Assembly (NCBI GenBank): GCA_032718475.1
Contig: JAUCBJ010000137.1
Location: forward strand, 38,805 to 102,804
From: Nemertoderma westbladi
Lineage: Eukaryota > Xenacoelomorpha > Nemertodermatida > Nemertodermatidae
Direction: 5' to 3'
Length of the DNA stretch: 64,000 bases
The notes under the pieces were generated by a model that worked only from the letters and a program-made list of their open reading frames with translations, ran no database searches and had not been told where the DNA came from. The position numbers and the translations under genes were made by a program. Below are positions 1 through 12,000 of this stretch, in pieces (the first letter of the stretch is position 1; the number at the start of each line of letters is the position of its first letter).

Positions 1-352
1 CAGATCACTGTGAGGGCTATACTGCCTTCACAGAGGCAGTTAAGTTAGCAGCTGCAGAAACAGTTCCTGTATACCCTCGAAACAGGAAACGGGCCCCCTG
101 GACTGACAACAAAATTCAGAAGTGCCGAAATGACCTCTACAAGGCGCAGAAAGAGTCCCGACTCAAACAGACTACAGCGGCCAAGAATGCAGTTAAGGCT
201 GCATCTAGGTCCCTGACCAGGCACACATCTCCAGCCAGACACTATATAACATTGGTGTCTCATTGGTTCCCTCAAGCTTGACACTAGAACAAAATCGCCT
301 CCACTTTGCAGGACATTGCTTTCGCCGTGAGGACCAGCCAGTGCATAATCTG
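1..352 (+). pseudogene. Internally deleted LINE fragment
   Basis: Positions 3 to about 224 are open in one frame and read as the Lys/Arg-rich linker between endonuclease and reverse transcriptase of a non-LTR retrotransposon (a PWTDNKIQKCRNDLYKAQKE-like stretch). At about 225 the sequence jumps to the 3' end of the same kind of element: 225-352 matches, with small differences, the reverse complement of about 59030-59160 and the stretch at 43190-43250 (AGHCFRREDQPVHNL peptide). The whole RT is therefore missing. It is a dead copy cut by the window edge; its true 5' limit is unseen. Confidence 0.75.
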
Positions 353-2150
353 AATCATGAACTGTTACATTACTTGAAGAAACATACCTTTAAATTTATT
401 TCCAATGGCTTCTTTCTCCGCTTCGACATTGTTTTCGATGATTAGAACAGGTTCAGCGATGAAATACAGTCAATAGAAACAAATTGGTAAAACAAATATT
501 TCACTGAAAATATTTAAGTAAAACTCGCGGAGAACACTAGCTCTCTCCTACCGGCAATAATAAAGCACAGACGTGTCTGTCCCCTATTATATTATTAATA
601 ACGAACTTACAAATTCACAAAACTAATATTCTCATTTTCCAAGAAATCGCACGGATATGTTACCATATCGCCATACCATTTCCCCTGCTGTCCCCACTTC
701 TACGTTAAAACCCTAACAAAGCTTAACACACAGATTATGTTTCCATGGGAACATTGTCTCATGCACCTGGAAAAGGCCAATTAAAAGTCCCCAGTTTGGG
801 GTGGGTAAGTTGGGTATCGTGGACTCGTACTGTAGGCCTACACAGTAGATACAACGCTGTAAAGTACATATGCCTATAATACAATGCGCTGCTCCTGCAA
901 TAGATGACGTTGAAACAATGTGCTTGCAATGACCCCTTATACGATGGATAACAGGCCCACCTACATAATTCTAAGCAACAAAAATTAAGTTTTAAAGGTA
1001 TTAAAAAAAATACATAGGTATTAAAATACCTGTGTTATCAATTGCCATTTGGGAAACAGCGGTTTTATATTGATATATTAATTAAAGTATTCAGTATTCA
1101 CACATTAGCCTATTGTATTATTTGTAGTTTCCTAGGAAAGGAGTCTAATTTATTTCTAACTTAATTCAAGATTAATAGTTAGGTTAGATAGATAATCAGA
1201 ATCCGTCAAAAAAATACTTAAAGCGCGATAACGGGGTACACCTAAAAATCAGTGTTTGGCTGCCGGAAGGCCTGATACAAAAATATTGAATATATCCAAT
1301 ATATGATGGTCACAATCCCCTGATTCGTATAAACTATGAAATTCATTGATATCGACTACACAGGACCAACAGGCCCTTCTATAGCCACACAAATTCAAAT
1401 TTGGTTTATTTAGAAGAGTTAGCGATTCATTCCCCGAGTAGTAGGTGGGAGGTGCAATCCGAAAGTATAAACACTTGTTGTATAAAAATGGAACATAATA
1501 TTTTGATGGAGACCGGAGTGACAATAATATGTCCCCATTTGGTTGGAGAAAAGTGGTTGACAGTGAAACGCTGTGTGACGTCAGAGATGTGTCCCCGTTT
1601 TGCTTTACTGGGGCGAGATCGAATAAAAACGAAATCTACAAATCGATACTATTGGAGGAAGTTAAGAGTAATAAAATTAAATGAAAAATGACATTAACTT
1701 TCGAAAAAAGTTATTTTTGTTGAAATATGAGCATGTCCCCAGTTTGGCTATCTCAGGCGGTTGTCCGCAATTTACACGTTTAGTACGTATGTGTGTGTGT
1801 GTGTGTGTCCAGAGCGATATCTCAGTTATTTATTAATCAATCGAAACAAAATTTGGACAAAAGTTAGATATAGGGATGGCGAAGGCTCATACAAAAAATT
1901 GGGTGTCGAGATGGTATTTGTGCGATGTGAGCGCTATATTTGCGTGTTTTCGCATGGTTTAGGAAAAAGCTATCTTGTCATAGGGAACGCAATGAATGAT
2001 TCTGATATTTGGCATGGAGGTACCTGAATTATTTGTAAATCGATTAACGGAGGCCGATTTTTAAATTTGGACCTACATTATGACCTAATTGAAGATTTAA
2101 TTAAGGTAATTAATTAGCACTGCTAGTACTGTCTGATTGTCTGCCTGTAG
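353..2150. other. No gene seen; AT-rich intergenic DNA
   Basis: Only short ORFs without recognisable domains occur here. A short (GT)n microsatellite lies at about 1790-1808. Two overlapping ORFs on opposite strands at 1249-1691 have no features of a conserved protein. Confidence 0.6.
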
Positions 2151-2660
2151 TAGGCATACCGGACCGGTACTACCTGACCACTGTAGGCCTATCTGCCTAT
2201 CTTCATACTGTCATAGGTCAGTACAGCAGTAGGTCCTAGCCTAGCCCTAGCAGTAAATATAATATTTCGCCATGTTCGCAGGCGACTTCGCACTGACTAC
2301 CAGTAGGCCTATGCAGCTATGCTATGAGATTAACCGTCCAGTCGTTCAGATGCATATGGTACCGGTACTGGAACGGGTTACGGTTTAATCCTGCATTTGT
2401 CAATTACGACAATACCGGTACGACTTTGAGTACCGCTGTACCGGTACGCGGTAGCCTACCGTTACCGGTTGACCGGTAGGCGTAGGCGGTAGACCTACGG
2501 TGCGATGGTAGCCAGCCGGTAGGTGGTAGGCTTACCGTACCAGTATAAATGTTGGCGGATGGCGGGATGACGTCGTGTGGCGCGTAATTACTTACCGGTT
2601 GCCGGTAGACGCCTACCCAACTCGTAACTGGTGGTCGTGGTCGTGGTGGGATGAGCACAG
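2150..2660. repeat. CCGGTA/TAGGCCTA-rich dyad cluster
   Basis: The segment is dense in the self-complementary words TACCGGTA, ACCGGT and TAGGCCTA, in both orientations. The same words recur in the BEL-1 leader (6788-7045, 8741-9015) and at 59580-59900. A minus-strand ORF across it (2404-2658) is low-complexity and I treat it as chance. Confidence 0.5.
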
Positions 2661-4260
2661 GAGCATGAGGTCGCCTACGATGGGAACAAGTGAAAAGGAA
2701 ACATAGGCCTACCCGAACGAAAACGTATTATTATTGTACTGATTAAGTAGGAGGACCGTGAACCTTCCAGGCTTGCCAGCTTGTTTTGTTATATTATTAT
2801 ATAAACTTATCGGCGTTCTTCTCATCTCTCAGCTCTCGCGGCAAATACCCCACCCTGATTTGCCATTCCACAGGGTGGGTATCACAGTATCTCTGAATAT
2901 ATACACCAGTATATCTGTACAGTAGATGGTTTCTACACACTCCAGACCTAATAATTAGGTTAAAAAATGCAACTCACAAGAAATATCAACAAACAAAACA
3001 CCGCTATAAATTGGCCTACTGATACTGTGCGTCATTAAATTTAACTTACATGCAAGAATTGTGGATATAAAGGAAGTAAAACACAACAAGAGTATAATAC
3101 TCATTGTACTTGAATCCTTATTCAAGAGGTTTGAATTTAGTAATGTTTGGTGTCTTTATCGCCAGTTAAAGATTTCGTAACAACTACTGTAGTTAGTAAT
3201 GTTTGATAAAAATCAGCTCATACAAACCGTTTTGTATCATGGGAACCCTAACAGCACTGTACTTTATAAAAAAAGGCAGCTGCATAATGAGTCGATTTTA
3301 GATACTGTAAGGAAGGGTGATTAAGTTGATTATTCATTTGGATTAAGACATAGATAGACTTGCTGTTGCGCAGATTATGTAATTATTTTATCATTAAAGT
3401 GATCCAGTTAATGGTCTGTGGTATTGTCTTAGCTTACTGCTGCTCACGCTTGTATAGTTGGTAAATTGCTGGTAACTACACTACGTTCGCTTTGACTTAA
3501 ATTATATGTAACGATTATATAAACCATTATCATATTATATGAAACAAATGATCTGTAATGAGATGTACTGTACGTACAGTATATTTATACTGCCTTAACG
3601 TTAGCAGCTTGTCATCACTATATCATAGGCATCAAAGCTAATAGAATAAATTGGTGTTGCGCAATCTTGATTATGATTCATGTTAACTGGAACTCCCATT
3701 CTAGAACAACACGGTATATTAGGCCTAAATAATAATTCGTTCATGGTTTTGCTGCACACGCTAACTGCATATCGAAATCTTATATTTTTTATCAGAGAAT
3801 CATTCAATTTCTGTGCGTATGATATTTATGCCTAACTCATGTTGTATACCACCGTGAACCTTGTTTATATGTTGCCTAGCAGCAGTTGTGGTAGTGCTGA
3901 ACTCTCATTGGTAACTACCGGTACAGGTATTCTTGCGTCCTATTGGCTGTTCTATTTTTGCAGTATTGCTTGTTTATAAAGTCGATGTTCATCCCATTAC
4001 TCTCAGGCATAATCTAACATCATATTAAGCCTGTTACGAGTCATGTAACTTGCATGACTCGTGATATTTCAGCTTGTTGCATACATTATTTATCATTGCA
4101 TGCAATGCACTGCATGCATTGTAGCTTGCTGTATTACATTATTTACTATTATTGCTTTACTATTGTTGATGAATATACAAGACCAGAGATTAAACCAACT
4201 CGATTTCCACACGGTTAGTGCTGACTGCGCCCTGTCTGTAATAGATTCGGTTTATTTTAG
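2661..4260. other. No gene seen; intergenic DNA
   Basis: AT-rich sequence with no supported coding region, RNA gene or clear repeat boundary. Around 4085-4130 there is a run of TGCA/ATGCA words in imperfect palindromes. Confidence 0.5.
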
Positions 4261-4263
4261 TAC

Positions 4264-4507
4264 GGCGGGGTAGCTCAGTTGGTTGAGCGCCGGGCCTGCA
4301 ATCTATTGGTTGTAGGTTCAGCCCCGCCAGGGTCCACTCAGCCTTTCATCCACTGGGGTCGATAAAATGAGTACCAGTTAAATAACTGGGAGCAAATCTT
4401 GGGATAGGAGTAGCGACCACCCCTACCCTCGGGTAGCAGCTATCGAAAGAGGAGCCTTCGGGTCGCCTCCGGCTTCGGCCGACTGTTTGCTTCGTTTTTT
4501 TTTTATT
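4264..4507 (+). mobile_element. tRNA-derived SINE (copy 1)
   Basis: The head (4264-4329) is tRNA-like: a perfect 7-bp acceptor stem (GGCGGGG with CCCCGCC at 4322-4328), a 4-bp D stem (GCTC/GAGC), an A box at 4271-4282 and a B box (GGTTCAGCCCC) at 4315-4325. The anticodon stem does not pair, so it is not a functional tRNA gene. It is followed by a body of about 160 bp containing GGTCGATAAAATGAGTACC, which from memory resembles the conserved central domain of several invertebrate SINEs, and a T-rich tail at 4491-4507. Confidence 0.8.
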
Positions 4508-4860
4508 TTAGTGCGAGTGTGTGCGTCCATAGTACTGCAATATTACTCCCCAACTAGTAAATATCATCTATTAACACTATGTATGCAGCGCGAGTGAACT
4601 GTGCGCTTACCACGCACTAAGTCCAACATAGTGTCCTACCTGTAATATATGTAAGTCACACGTACATTTACTCGCCAACAACACAATAACGGAACGGTTT
4701 ATACGTAACTGTCACTTTACTCCCTTGAAGCAGTTTATAAGCACCGAAACTACTGTATATACTTACAGTGATTGATTGTACACTCTGATCAGATATATAT
4801 ATTAGATAATATAGTAGACAAGATTGTGTGTTGCAGCTCGGCTAATCTAAATAATTAATG
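4508..4860. other. No gene seen
   Basis: AT-rich intergenic sequence between the SINE and the left inverted repeat of the composite element. Confidence 0.5.
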
Positions 4861-4946
4861 TAGTTTAACAAGGGAGATAGCCACTGTTGAAAAGAAAAGC
4901 AGTCATAGTTAAACCAAATTTTCGATCCTATTCCAGGACCGTTATT
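4861..4946. repeat. Left terminal inverted repeat of the outer element
   Basis: Perfect inverted counterpart of 41293-41378. Key words are AACAAGGGAGATAGCC near the outer end and CCTATTCCAGGACCGTTAT at the inner end. Confidence 0.8.
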
Positions 4947-5017
4947 ATTCTTATTATATATTTCTTTACTTTAGATAATGCTTTTTTGTTAATGGGTATA
5001 AATACAGTAGATACATG

Positions 5018-5568
5018 GTCTGCAATATTTAGCCATTACATGGGTTTCTACTGTGTAATGCCTTGTTTTTGGTTCTTGAGTAATAAATAAATAATAACTA
5101 TATTAATGTGTAAGGTTTTGCCATACTGCAACTTCCTAATATATACTGTCTAATGTGCGTTTGCTGTTCAGATGCCTACTTTATCTAATCAGATATATGG
5201 TTTCTACTGTATATCGTCGTTTAATTACTTATGAGTAACAAATATGCAATTTGTGGGTCTCTGTCTAGTTGTCTGCAATATTTAGCCATTACATGTGTTT
5301 CTACTGTGTAATGCCTTGTTTTTTGGTTCTTGAGTAATAAATAAATAATAACATTATTAATGTGTAACTATAATTAGTACTGTAATTAGTTAATAAGTAG
5401 TTAATAATTAGTTTTGCCATACTGCAACTTCCTAATATATACTGTCTAATGTGCGTTTGCTGTTCAGATGCCTACTTTATCTAATCAGATATATGGTTGC
5501 TACTGTATATCGTCGTTTAATTCCTTATGAGTAACAAATATGCAATTTGTGGGTCTCTGTCTAGTTAT
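5018..5568. repeat. Tandem direct repeats inside the outer element (left)
   Basis: Two copies of a roughly 253-bp unit starting GTCTGCAATATTTAGCC at 5018 and 5271. The second has about 45 extra bp (near 5360-5405) carrying short TTAGT/TTAAT repeats. BEL-1 inserted near the end of the second copy; the array continues after its 3' LTR. Confidence 0.8.
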
Positions 5569-5573
5569 GCCTA
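5569..5573. repeat. Target-site duplication of BEL-1 (left copy)
   Basis: GCCTA immediately before the 5' LTR; the same five bases follow the 3' LTR at 40840-40844. Five-base duplications are typical of BEL/Pao integration. Confidence 0.85.
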
Positions 5574-6744
5574 TGTAAAAGCTTTTGCGGATATAATCAG
5601 TCCCCTCGCCCGCAAGGTACCGTTATAGGTGTTTTAACGGACATAAAAGTCATTCTTCTATATGTGTGCTTTGGCGGACATGGTAAGGCATAAAACCCGC
5701 AATGCGTCAAATACTCTGGCACAGCTTAGCCTTGATGATTCAGATTACGACATCTAACAGCTGGTTGCTGACATGGAAACGGCCATTGGACACATAGTTC
5801 TTTGTTTAGCTTAACAGCCAATCAGGGCGATTTTTACTGTCGAGGTGGAGATTTTCTGCAGATCGTGCTAGGAGTGTTCAGTCTTACTGTTTTTTGTGAT
5901 ACTGTTGTGTTGTTTCTATCTAGGCCAGGAACACCGGCTCTAGAGTCAATTCGTTTCAGACTTTAGAAGAAACATTAGTAGGCTTAGATTATAGAACGTA
6001 TAACTGTTATCGGCACATACATTGTCATATCATATCTTAACCTACCGTCTTAATGCTTTTTACTGTTGTTATTATTTTGTATCAGTTGGTTGAATATTAT
6101 TTGGAGAACATCTATAAAGAACCCAAATTTCCCAATTTTCTTGATACACTACAGGTTAGAGAGACAGGTTACATATAGCGATTGCGACTTATATTATCGT
6201 GGTTTGTAGTGAGTTTAATGCTATTTGATAGGCACTACATGAGTCAATTGCTGTTCTCTTTATATATGATAAAATTCATTGACAGTCGGCAGATTAGTGT
6301 GCAGCATTGTGTGTTACCGGTAGTGTGCATGATTGTGACTGATAACTAAGCATTTCCTAAAGAATGCGCCTCATACGTGAATCATAAGCCTTACCGACTT
6401 ACCGTTGTGTTTAGTATAAGTCATATCTCTGTTTACCTAGATAGAGCGCCACGTCCTAAAGGAACTGTTAATATTTCCCGAAAGTGAATAATATTGGTCA
6501 GAAATTATTTATTAACGATCAATCGAATAATACAGTAAGCTTACACTGCAATAACAATCTAAGCCCTCCGAATCCAGTCTCCCGGGTATATCCAGCGGGT
6601 GAATGGACGCGCACTAGGCTGGCTTCGGCTAATGTTGTGTTTATTGGTATTAAATACTTGTCATATGCTAAAGTCTATTTATAAACCAAAAGACATATAA
6701 ATTTTGGCAGGTTAAACTGCTAAAGGTCTTCAAAAGCGCGTACA
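5574..6744 (+). repeat. BEL-1 5' LTR
   Basis: Direct repeat of 39669-40839, 1171 bp each, starting TGTAAAAGC and ending GCGTACA, the canonical TG...CA. A TATATATGATAAAATTC stretch near 6260 is a possible core promoter. Short ORFs inside (for example 6484-6684) recur in the other LTR and are not genes. Confidence 0.92.
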
Positions 6745-6787
6745 ATAACAGTTTTTGTCTTTATTGCAGTAAGCAATAAAGTTGAAA

Positions 6788-7045
6788 GTACCGGTCGACC
6801 GGTAAACCTGAACCGGTACTGCTGTAGGTCCGTAGACCCAACTGCCAGAACCGGTACTGCTGTAGGTCCGTAGGCCCAACTGCCAGAACCGGTACTGCTG
6901 TAGGCCCGTAGGCCCAACTGCCAGAATCGGTACTGCTGTAGGTCCGTAGGCCCAACTGCCAGAATCGGTACTGCTGTAGGTCCGTAGGCCCAACTGCTTG
7001 AACCGGTACTGCTGTAGGTCTGTAGGCCCAACTGTCCTAACCGGT
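6788..7045 (+). repeat. 38-bp minisatellite in the BEL-1 leader
   Basis: About 6.5 tandem copies of a 38-bp unit beginning CCGGTACTGCTGTAGGTCCG, with one- to four-base variation. It starts about 45 bp downstream of the 5' LTR, in the untranslated leader. Several minus-strand ORFs of 64-114 residues here are repeat translations, not genes. Confidence 0.85.
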
Positions 7046-9096
7046 ACTTCCAGTATAAGTACAATAGTATTATTCGATTTGATTATTGTATACCGGTAGG
7101 TCTTAGTACTTAATCAGGGAACGGCCGCCCTGGTTTTTTATTGAGATTTTACTTATTTCTGTCGGTTTTATTTACATGTAAGTTAATATTGAGCTGAAGA
7201 CGTGTAAGTCTGCTCAGATTGTTCAGATAATTGTAGGCTGGACTGTTGTCTGACTGTTGTTGAGTCTGGAGAGATTGCGGCGTGTGTGGAGTTTGTCCAA
7301 TAAAGTGCCAGTTAGTAAGTTGGGGCAGCCAGAGCTGTAAGGTCAATCCCCTCTTAAAGAATAAGTCGTACTACCGTGTTAGAACGCATACTAACTAACC
7401 ATTTTGGAATCTGCACATACTGTAGTTTATTTAGGCTTGATAGTAGTCTGCCAGCGTTTTTAGTCTGTGTTTGTTTGTGTGGTCTGTTCAGGTACCGTAA
7501 TAGTTATTACTCAGATATTTTGTAGGCTGGATTGTTGTCTAGCTATTATTAGGTCTGAAGAGATTGCTGCGTGTGTAGAGTTTGTCTGATAAAGTGCCAG
7601 TTAGTAAGTTGGGGCAGCCAGAGCTGTAAGGTCAATCCCCTCTTAAAGAATAAGTCGTACTACCGTGTTAGAACGCATACTAACTAACCATTTTGGAATC
7701 TGCACATACTGTAGTTTATTTAGGCTTGGTGGTAGTCTGCCAGCGTTTGGTTTGTATTTTGTTTGAGTATTCTGTACGGGTAGCGTAATATTTATTATTC
7801 AGAGTTTATGCGATTATTCGCAACATTTATGTCCCCAAGTTTATTCCTACAGTAATTGTGCTTGTTACACATACCGTTATAGTTAAATTAACCCCGGTAC
7901 TACACGGGCTGCTTGGCGTAGGTAAAGACTGGTGACTTTGTGCTCTGGTCACTCCAGCAGATGCCGTGGTTCTTTTAACTGTTCAAGTATATTTAACTGC
8001 TAGTTATCTGTTTTAATAAGTACTTGTACCTAATTTAGGGTTTAGTGTACAGTACTTTCCGAAAGTAATTAGTGTGTAGGCAGTGTATTGTGTTGTAAAG
8101 TGGTTAATATGCACGTTGGATCTGGTAGTCCGCGGTAATTAACTTCTAGGTAGGAACACTCCGTGATACATAACGTAGTACCTATAGCGATACGGCTATA
8201 GGTCGTCAGGCGGTGGTATTTTCCTATCTGGACAGCGCAATATATTTACTACTACTTATTATTTTCAAATACCGTAGTACCCTGTCCGTTGTAATAACCA
8301 GAATTCTAACCCTTTGTTAGGCTGGTTTGTAGACTTCCTGTAAAATTACCCTAAAATTTCATACGTAATATTTTGTTGTGTTTTAATTAAAGAATTAATC
8401 TCACCCGTATCGTACGTAATTTGTAGTATTAAGTAACTTAGGTAAATTAGAATTATCTGTTTTAGTGTCCAATAAGTAGGTAGCACTTCACTGAGAGCGC
8501 ACAGCTTCTGTATAGTGACTCACCCAGAAATAATAACATTTATTTCCAATATTGACAAAACCCATTTTAAACGGTTATATATCTATTCTAAATCAACTCA
8601 AACGATTTATAAATAGTAGGCCTGCCATACAACAACTAGGTCTCAATATCAGTTGGACTACTGCTTAAATAACGGTAATAAAGTAAGTTAAAGTAACTAA
8701 GTAACCTTTAAAATTCAGAAATTCAATTATTTAAATAATTGATATACCGGTATTTACGATAGCCCTATTATCTTTATTTCTATAAATTTAGGCTGAAATT
8801 ATACCGGTATTCTGTAATTAATTCTCGTCCAGAATTATACTTATATATACTATAGGTGCAAGCTGCATACCGGTATTCACGATAAGCCTATTATATATTT
8901 ATATATATTTGTGCTAAAATTATATACCGGCATTCTGTGACAAACCTAGTTTACAATACTTATATATATTATAAGTGTATACCGGTATTCTAATATATTG
9001 TAATTAATTACCGGTACTAGGCCAACGGTCATACTGAATTACTAGACTTGCTTTAACTGTAACTATAGCAGTAAGTATTCCACTGTATAGCTAAAC
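7046..9096 (+). other. BEL-1 untranslated leader with duplicated blocks
   Basis: No supported gene. A block of about 235 bp (about 7221-7457) is repeated at about 7510-7746, offset by 289 bp and nearly identical over its last 140 bp. A second duplication with an ACCGGTATTC core lies at about 8741-8950. This leader would be the packaged 5' end of the genomic RNA. Confidence 0.65.
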
Positions 9097-12000
9097 ATGT
9101 CTGACACCCAGCAAAACCTGTCAGACAGTCTAATCGATACAACCATCTGTGACACAGATAGGAGTGTGCAGCGATTAAGAAAGGGGTTCAGCTCACCTCC
9201 TACTGAAAGAAAGGTCATCCCTCCAGTAGTAGTATCAGACCCTAGGCTAATCCAACACCGTAGGTCTATCATCGGCACTCGGGCCCAAGTCAAACGGAAC
9301 CAGGAAGCAGCTGTCCAACAGCAGCAACATCCTAGTCAAGAAACTTGTTCCCAGCGACCCGATACCTCCAGTAGTTCGGATACTGTAGAGCTGACCCCCG
9401 AACGCGGAGTGCAGATGGCGGCTACAGCCTACTCGGATCCCCTTCTCACCCTTCCTGCCGCAGTGCTAACTACTATATTGATTGCGGTGGAGGAACATCA
9501 AGCCGATTGGGCGAGAAGTAAGCGAGCGACCCAAGATAGTTATGCGGGATACGCCAGGGAAGAATTGATGTCTATTGTCGAGTCACAATGGAACTTTCCC
9601 AGACCCGGACTCCCGTTAGATTTGTCCGAAGCTACTTGGGAAGACATACACAGGATGGGAGTGACTAAAGATACGATGGATCCAGCTGTTTGGAAGAGGT
9701 CGGCAGCAGGATATGTGCAGGGATTCTTCGGCTCCTTAGAGCGATTAGAAGAACAACTGTTTCGACAACCCCAAGGACCTCAAGAGCAGGAAGAGCTGCT
9801 ATATCAAGTACGCGAAAGAACCCTACGCATTAGACTAATCCTATCAGCCTTTGAGGAAACTTCCAAAAGAAGACAGGACACGTCGCTGCAGGTTGCTGTC
9901 AAGACTTGGTTCCAGTGGGTAGGTCTCAAAGAACAAGAAACGGCCCAGTGGAAATCCCAGCTGGCTGAAAGACCAACCTATGAAGAACCAACAGATGCCA
10001 CCCTTTCTCAAGAGGAAAGTGAAGGGATAGCAGAGAGACCGCGAACGAGAGACGCCATCGACATCTATCTGTCAGACTATCAACGCTTCTTGGGTGATGA
10101 AGAGTTGAGGAGACGACTGGCTGGACTTCGCCCCAATAGTGAAGGAGCCAAGCTTGTGTTGGACTCAATCGATGCGGAAATGTCAGCTGCAAACCAAGCT
10201 AAATTTGATGAAAAACTCCGCCTCGCTAGAGTCCAAGAAGAACAAGTAAAGAAAAAACGGATAGAGGGCAGAAAGGCAGTAGCAGCGGCGAAAGCGGCAG
10301 CGTCAGTGGAAGAGGCAAAAGCGGCAGCGGCAGTGGAAGCGGCAGAAGCAAAAGCGGCAGCGGCAGTGGAAGCAGCCAAAGCAGCAGCAGCAATGGCATT
10401 GGCAGAAGCAGAACAGAGGGCGTCTGAAGAGACCACACAACTGGAGTTGGAAAATCTTCAAGAGACGCAAGATTGCATAAATAAACAGTTAACTGCTAGT
10501 CAAATGCAGATGAGGAGTCGATCTACTCCCAAGCGCCAAGGATACACATCATCGGAGGAAGGCGAGACCACCGATCCTGAAGGCGGAGGAAATAGATCTC
10601 ATCTAAGCAGGCGTAGAAAAACATATCACCGTCACCAATTGCCTGATTTGCCCCCGGCGGTTAGAAGACAACTAACTAGCACAGACTTAGGTAGTACAGA
10701 ACCCACAGACCAAATTATTAAGGTCAAAGGACTCCCTACCATAGTTGATGAGCCTGAAATAATTAGGCCTGTCGTTCCCAAATCCACTCCTGTGCTAGAG
10801 ACCCCTGTACTTCCAGAGCTTAACTCTAAATTCCCTCTACACAGTACTACACTGCCTGTACCCGGTAGAACAGTCCATGCGAATATCCCTGTCCTGGGCA
10901 CTGAGAGAGAAATCAAAGATTTGTCTCCCGTCGTCCCGCTTCGGCCCGCTACAATGTTAGCGACTCCCGCTTCGGCGGTCGAGTGGGTAGAGGAGGGATG
11001 GCGGGGGATGAATCTCCTGCTCGGACAGATGCAGGAGACTGTCCACCAACTTAAGGGAACAGTAAGGGAAAGTAGGTTAGAATTGCAAGACGTGCAGCAA
11101 AGTATCACGCTGGAACGCGACAAATTAGTCAATATACAAAAGGGTATACCAATACCCCCTGTAGCATTGTGTCAACCTGTTAGGTCTGAAGTATTACATG
11201 CGCAAGGTGTGGAGCCTACACGCATCTATACTGCTAGTGAAGTAGAAACTCCTATAGCAAACCCTATTAAGGGTGATTATAAACCTGTTGTTAATGATAT
11301 TCCCTATAGACCTGATAATGATCCGAGAAATTTATATACCGATAATTCGATATTAAATAACACGATGGCCCAAGAAAGCTTTACGCGTCAGATGGCTAGA
11401 ACAGAAGCCCGCCAAGCGGTCAAAGTGGGAGAGATCGTCAAATTCAATGGAGATGAGATGAAATGGTTACCTTTCAATGAATATTACAAAGACAGCATAC
11501 AGAACTCTGTACTATCTAACGGAGAGAAACTTAGGTTCCTCATCAAGTGCTTGGAAGGACCTCCCAAGTTAATGGCGTTAAAGTTTATTGGACATCCAGA
11601 AGGATTAAGACAAGTTTGGGATACATTAAACATCAGGTATGGTAACAAGGATAACATAGCTAAGTATTTGTATGCAAAATTAGTAGCCCCCCGAAACTTC
11701 CTTAGTAGCGGGATTATAGAGTTTTCCGATGAGATTCAGGAGATCTGTAGACAATTGGACTGGTTAGGTAAGTCTCATGAATATCAGAGTTCCATGGTTA
11801 TTGGAGCAGTAGTCTCTACTTTACCAAAGGGTGGAGTATGTACACACTGGGACAAGAAAGTGTTGTATATGAATGAGCAGCAACGACGAAGCCCTACCAT
11901 GGCTGATCTCATGTCCTTCTTAGATGGTGAAGTAAAACTACAACTCATCAAGCAGTCCAGAGAGAAAACATCGGAAAATAAGGTAAGTGAGAAACCCGTT

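Noticed and set aside
2404-2658. An 84-aa Pro/Thr-rich protein
   Set aside because: It covers the CCGGTA dyad cluster, and its composition follows from the repeat words.
4264-4330. A tRNA gene
   Set aside because: Acceptor and D stems pair, but the anticodon stem does not, and a SINE body with a T-rich tail follows.
6745-6780. A BEL-1 primer-binding site
   Set aside because: No TGG-initiated tRNA complement could be recognised just after the 5' LTR; it was also not found for BEL-2 near 30827.
6720-7064. A repeat-containing protein on the minus strand
   Set aside because: Several frames are open at once over the 38-bp array, as expected of a repeat, and the strand opposes the element.
10080-10438. 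Ala- or Leu-rich antisense ORFs
   Set aside because: They are shadows of the Ala/Lys/Glu-rich part of BEL-1 Gag.
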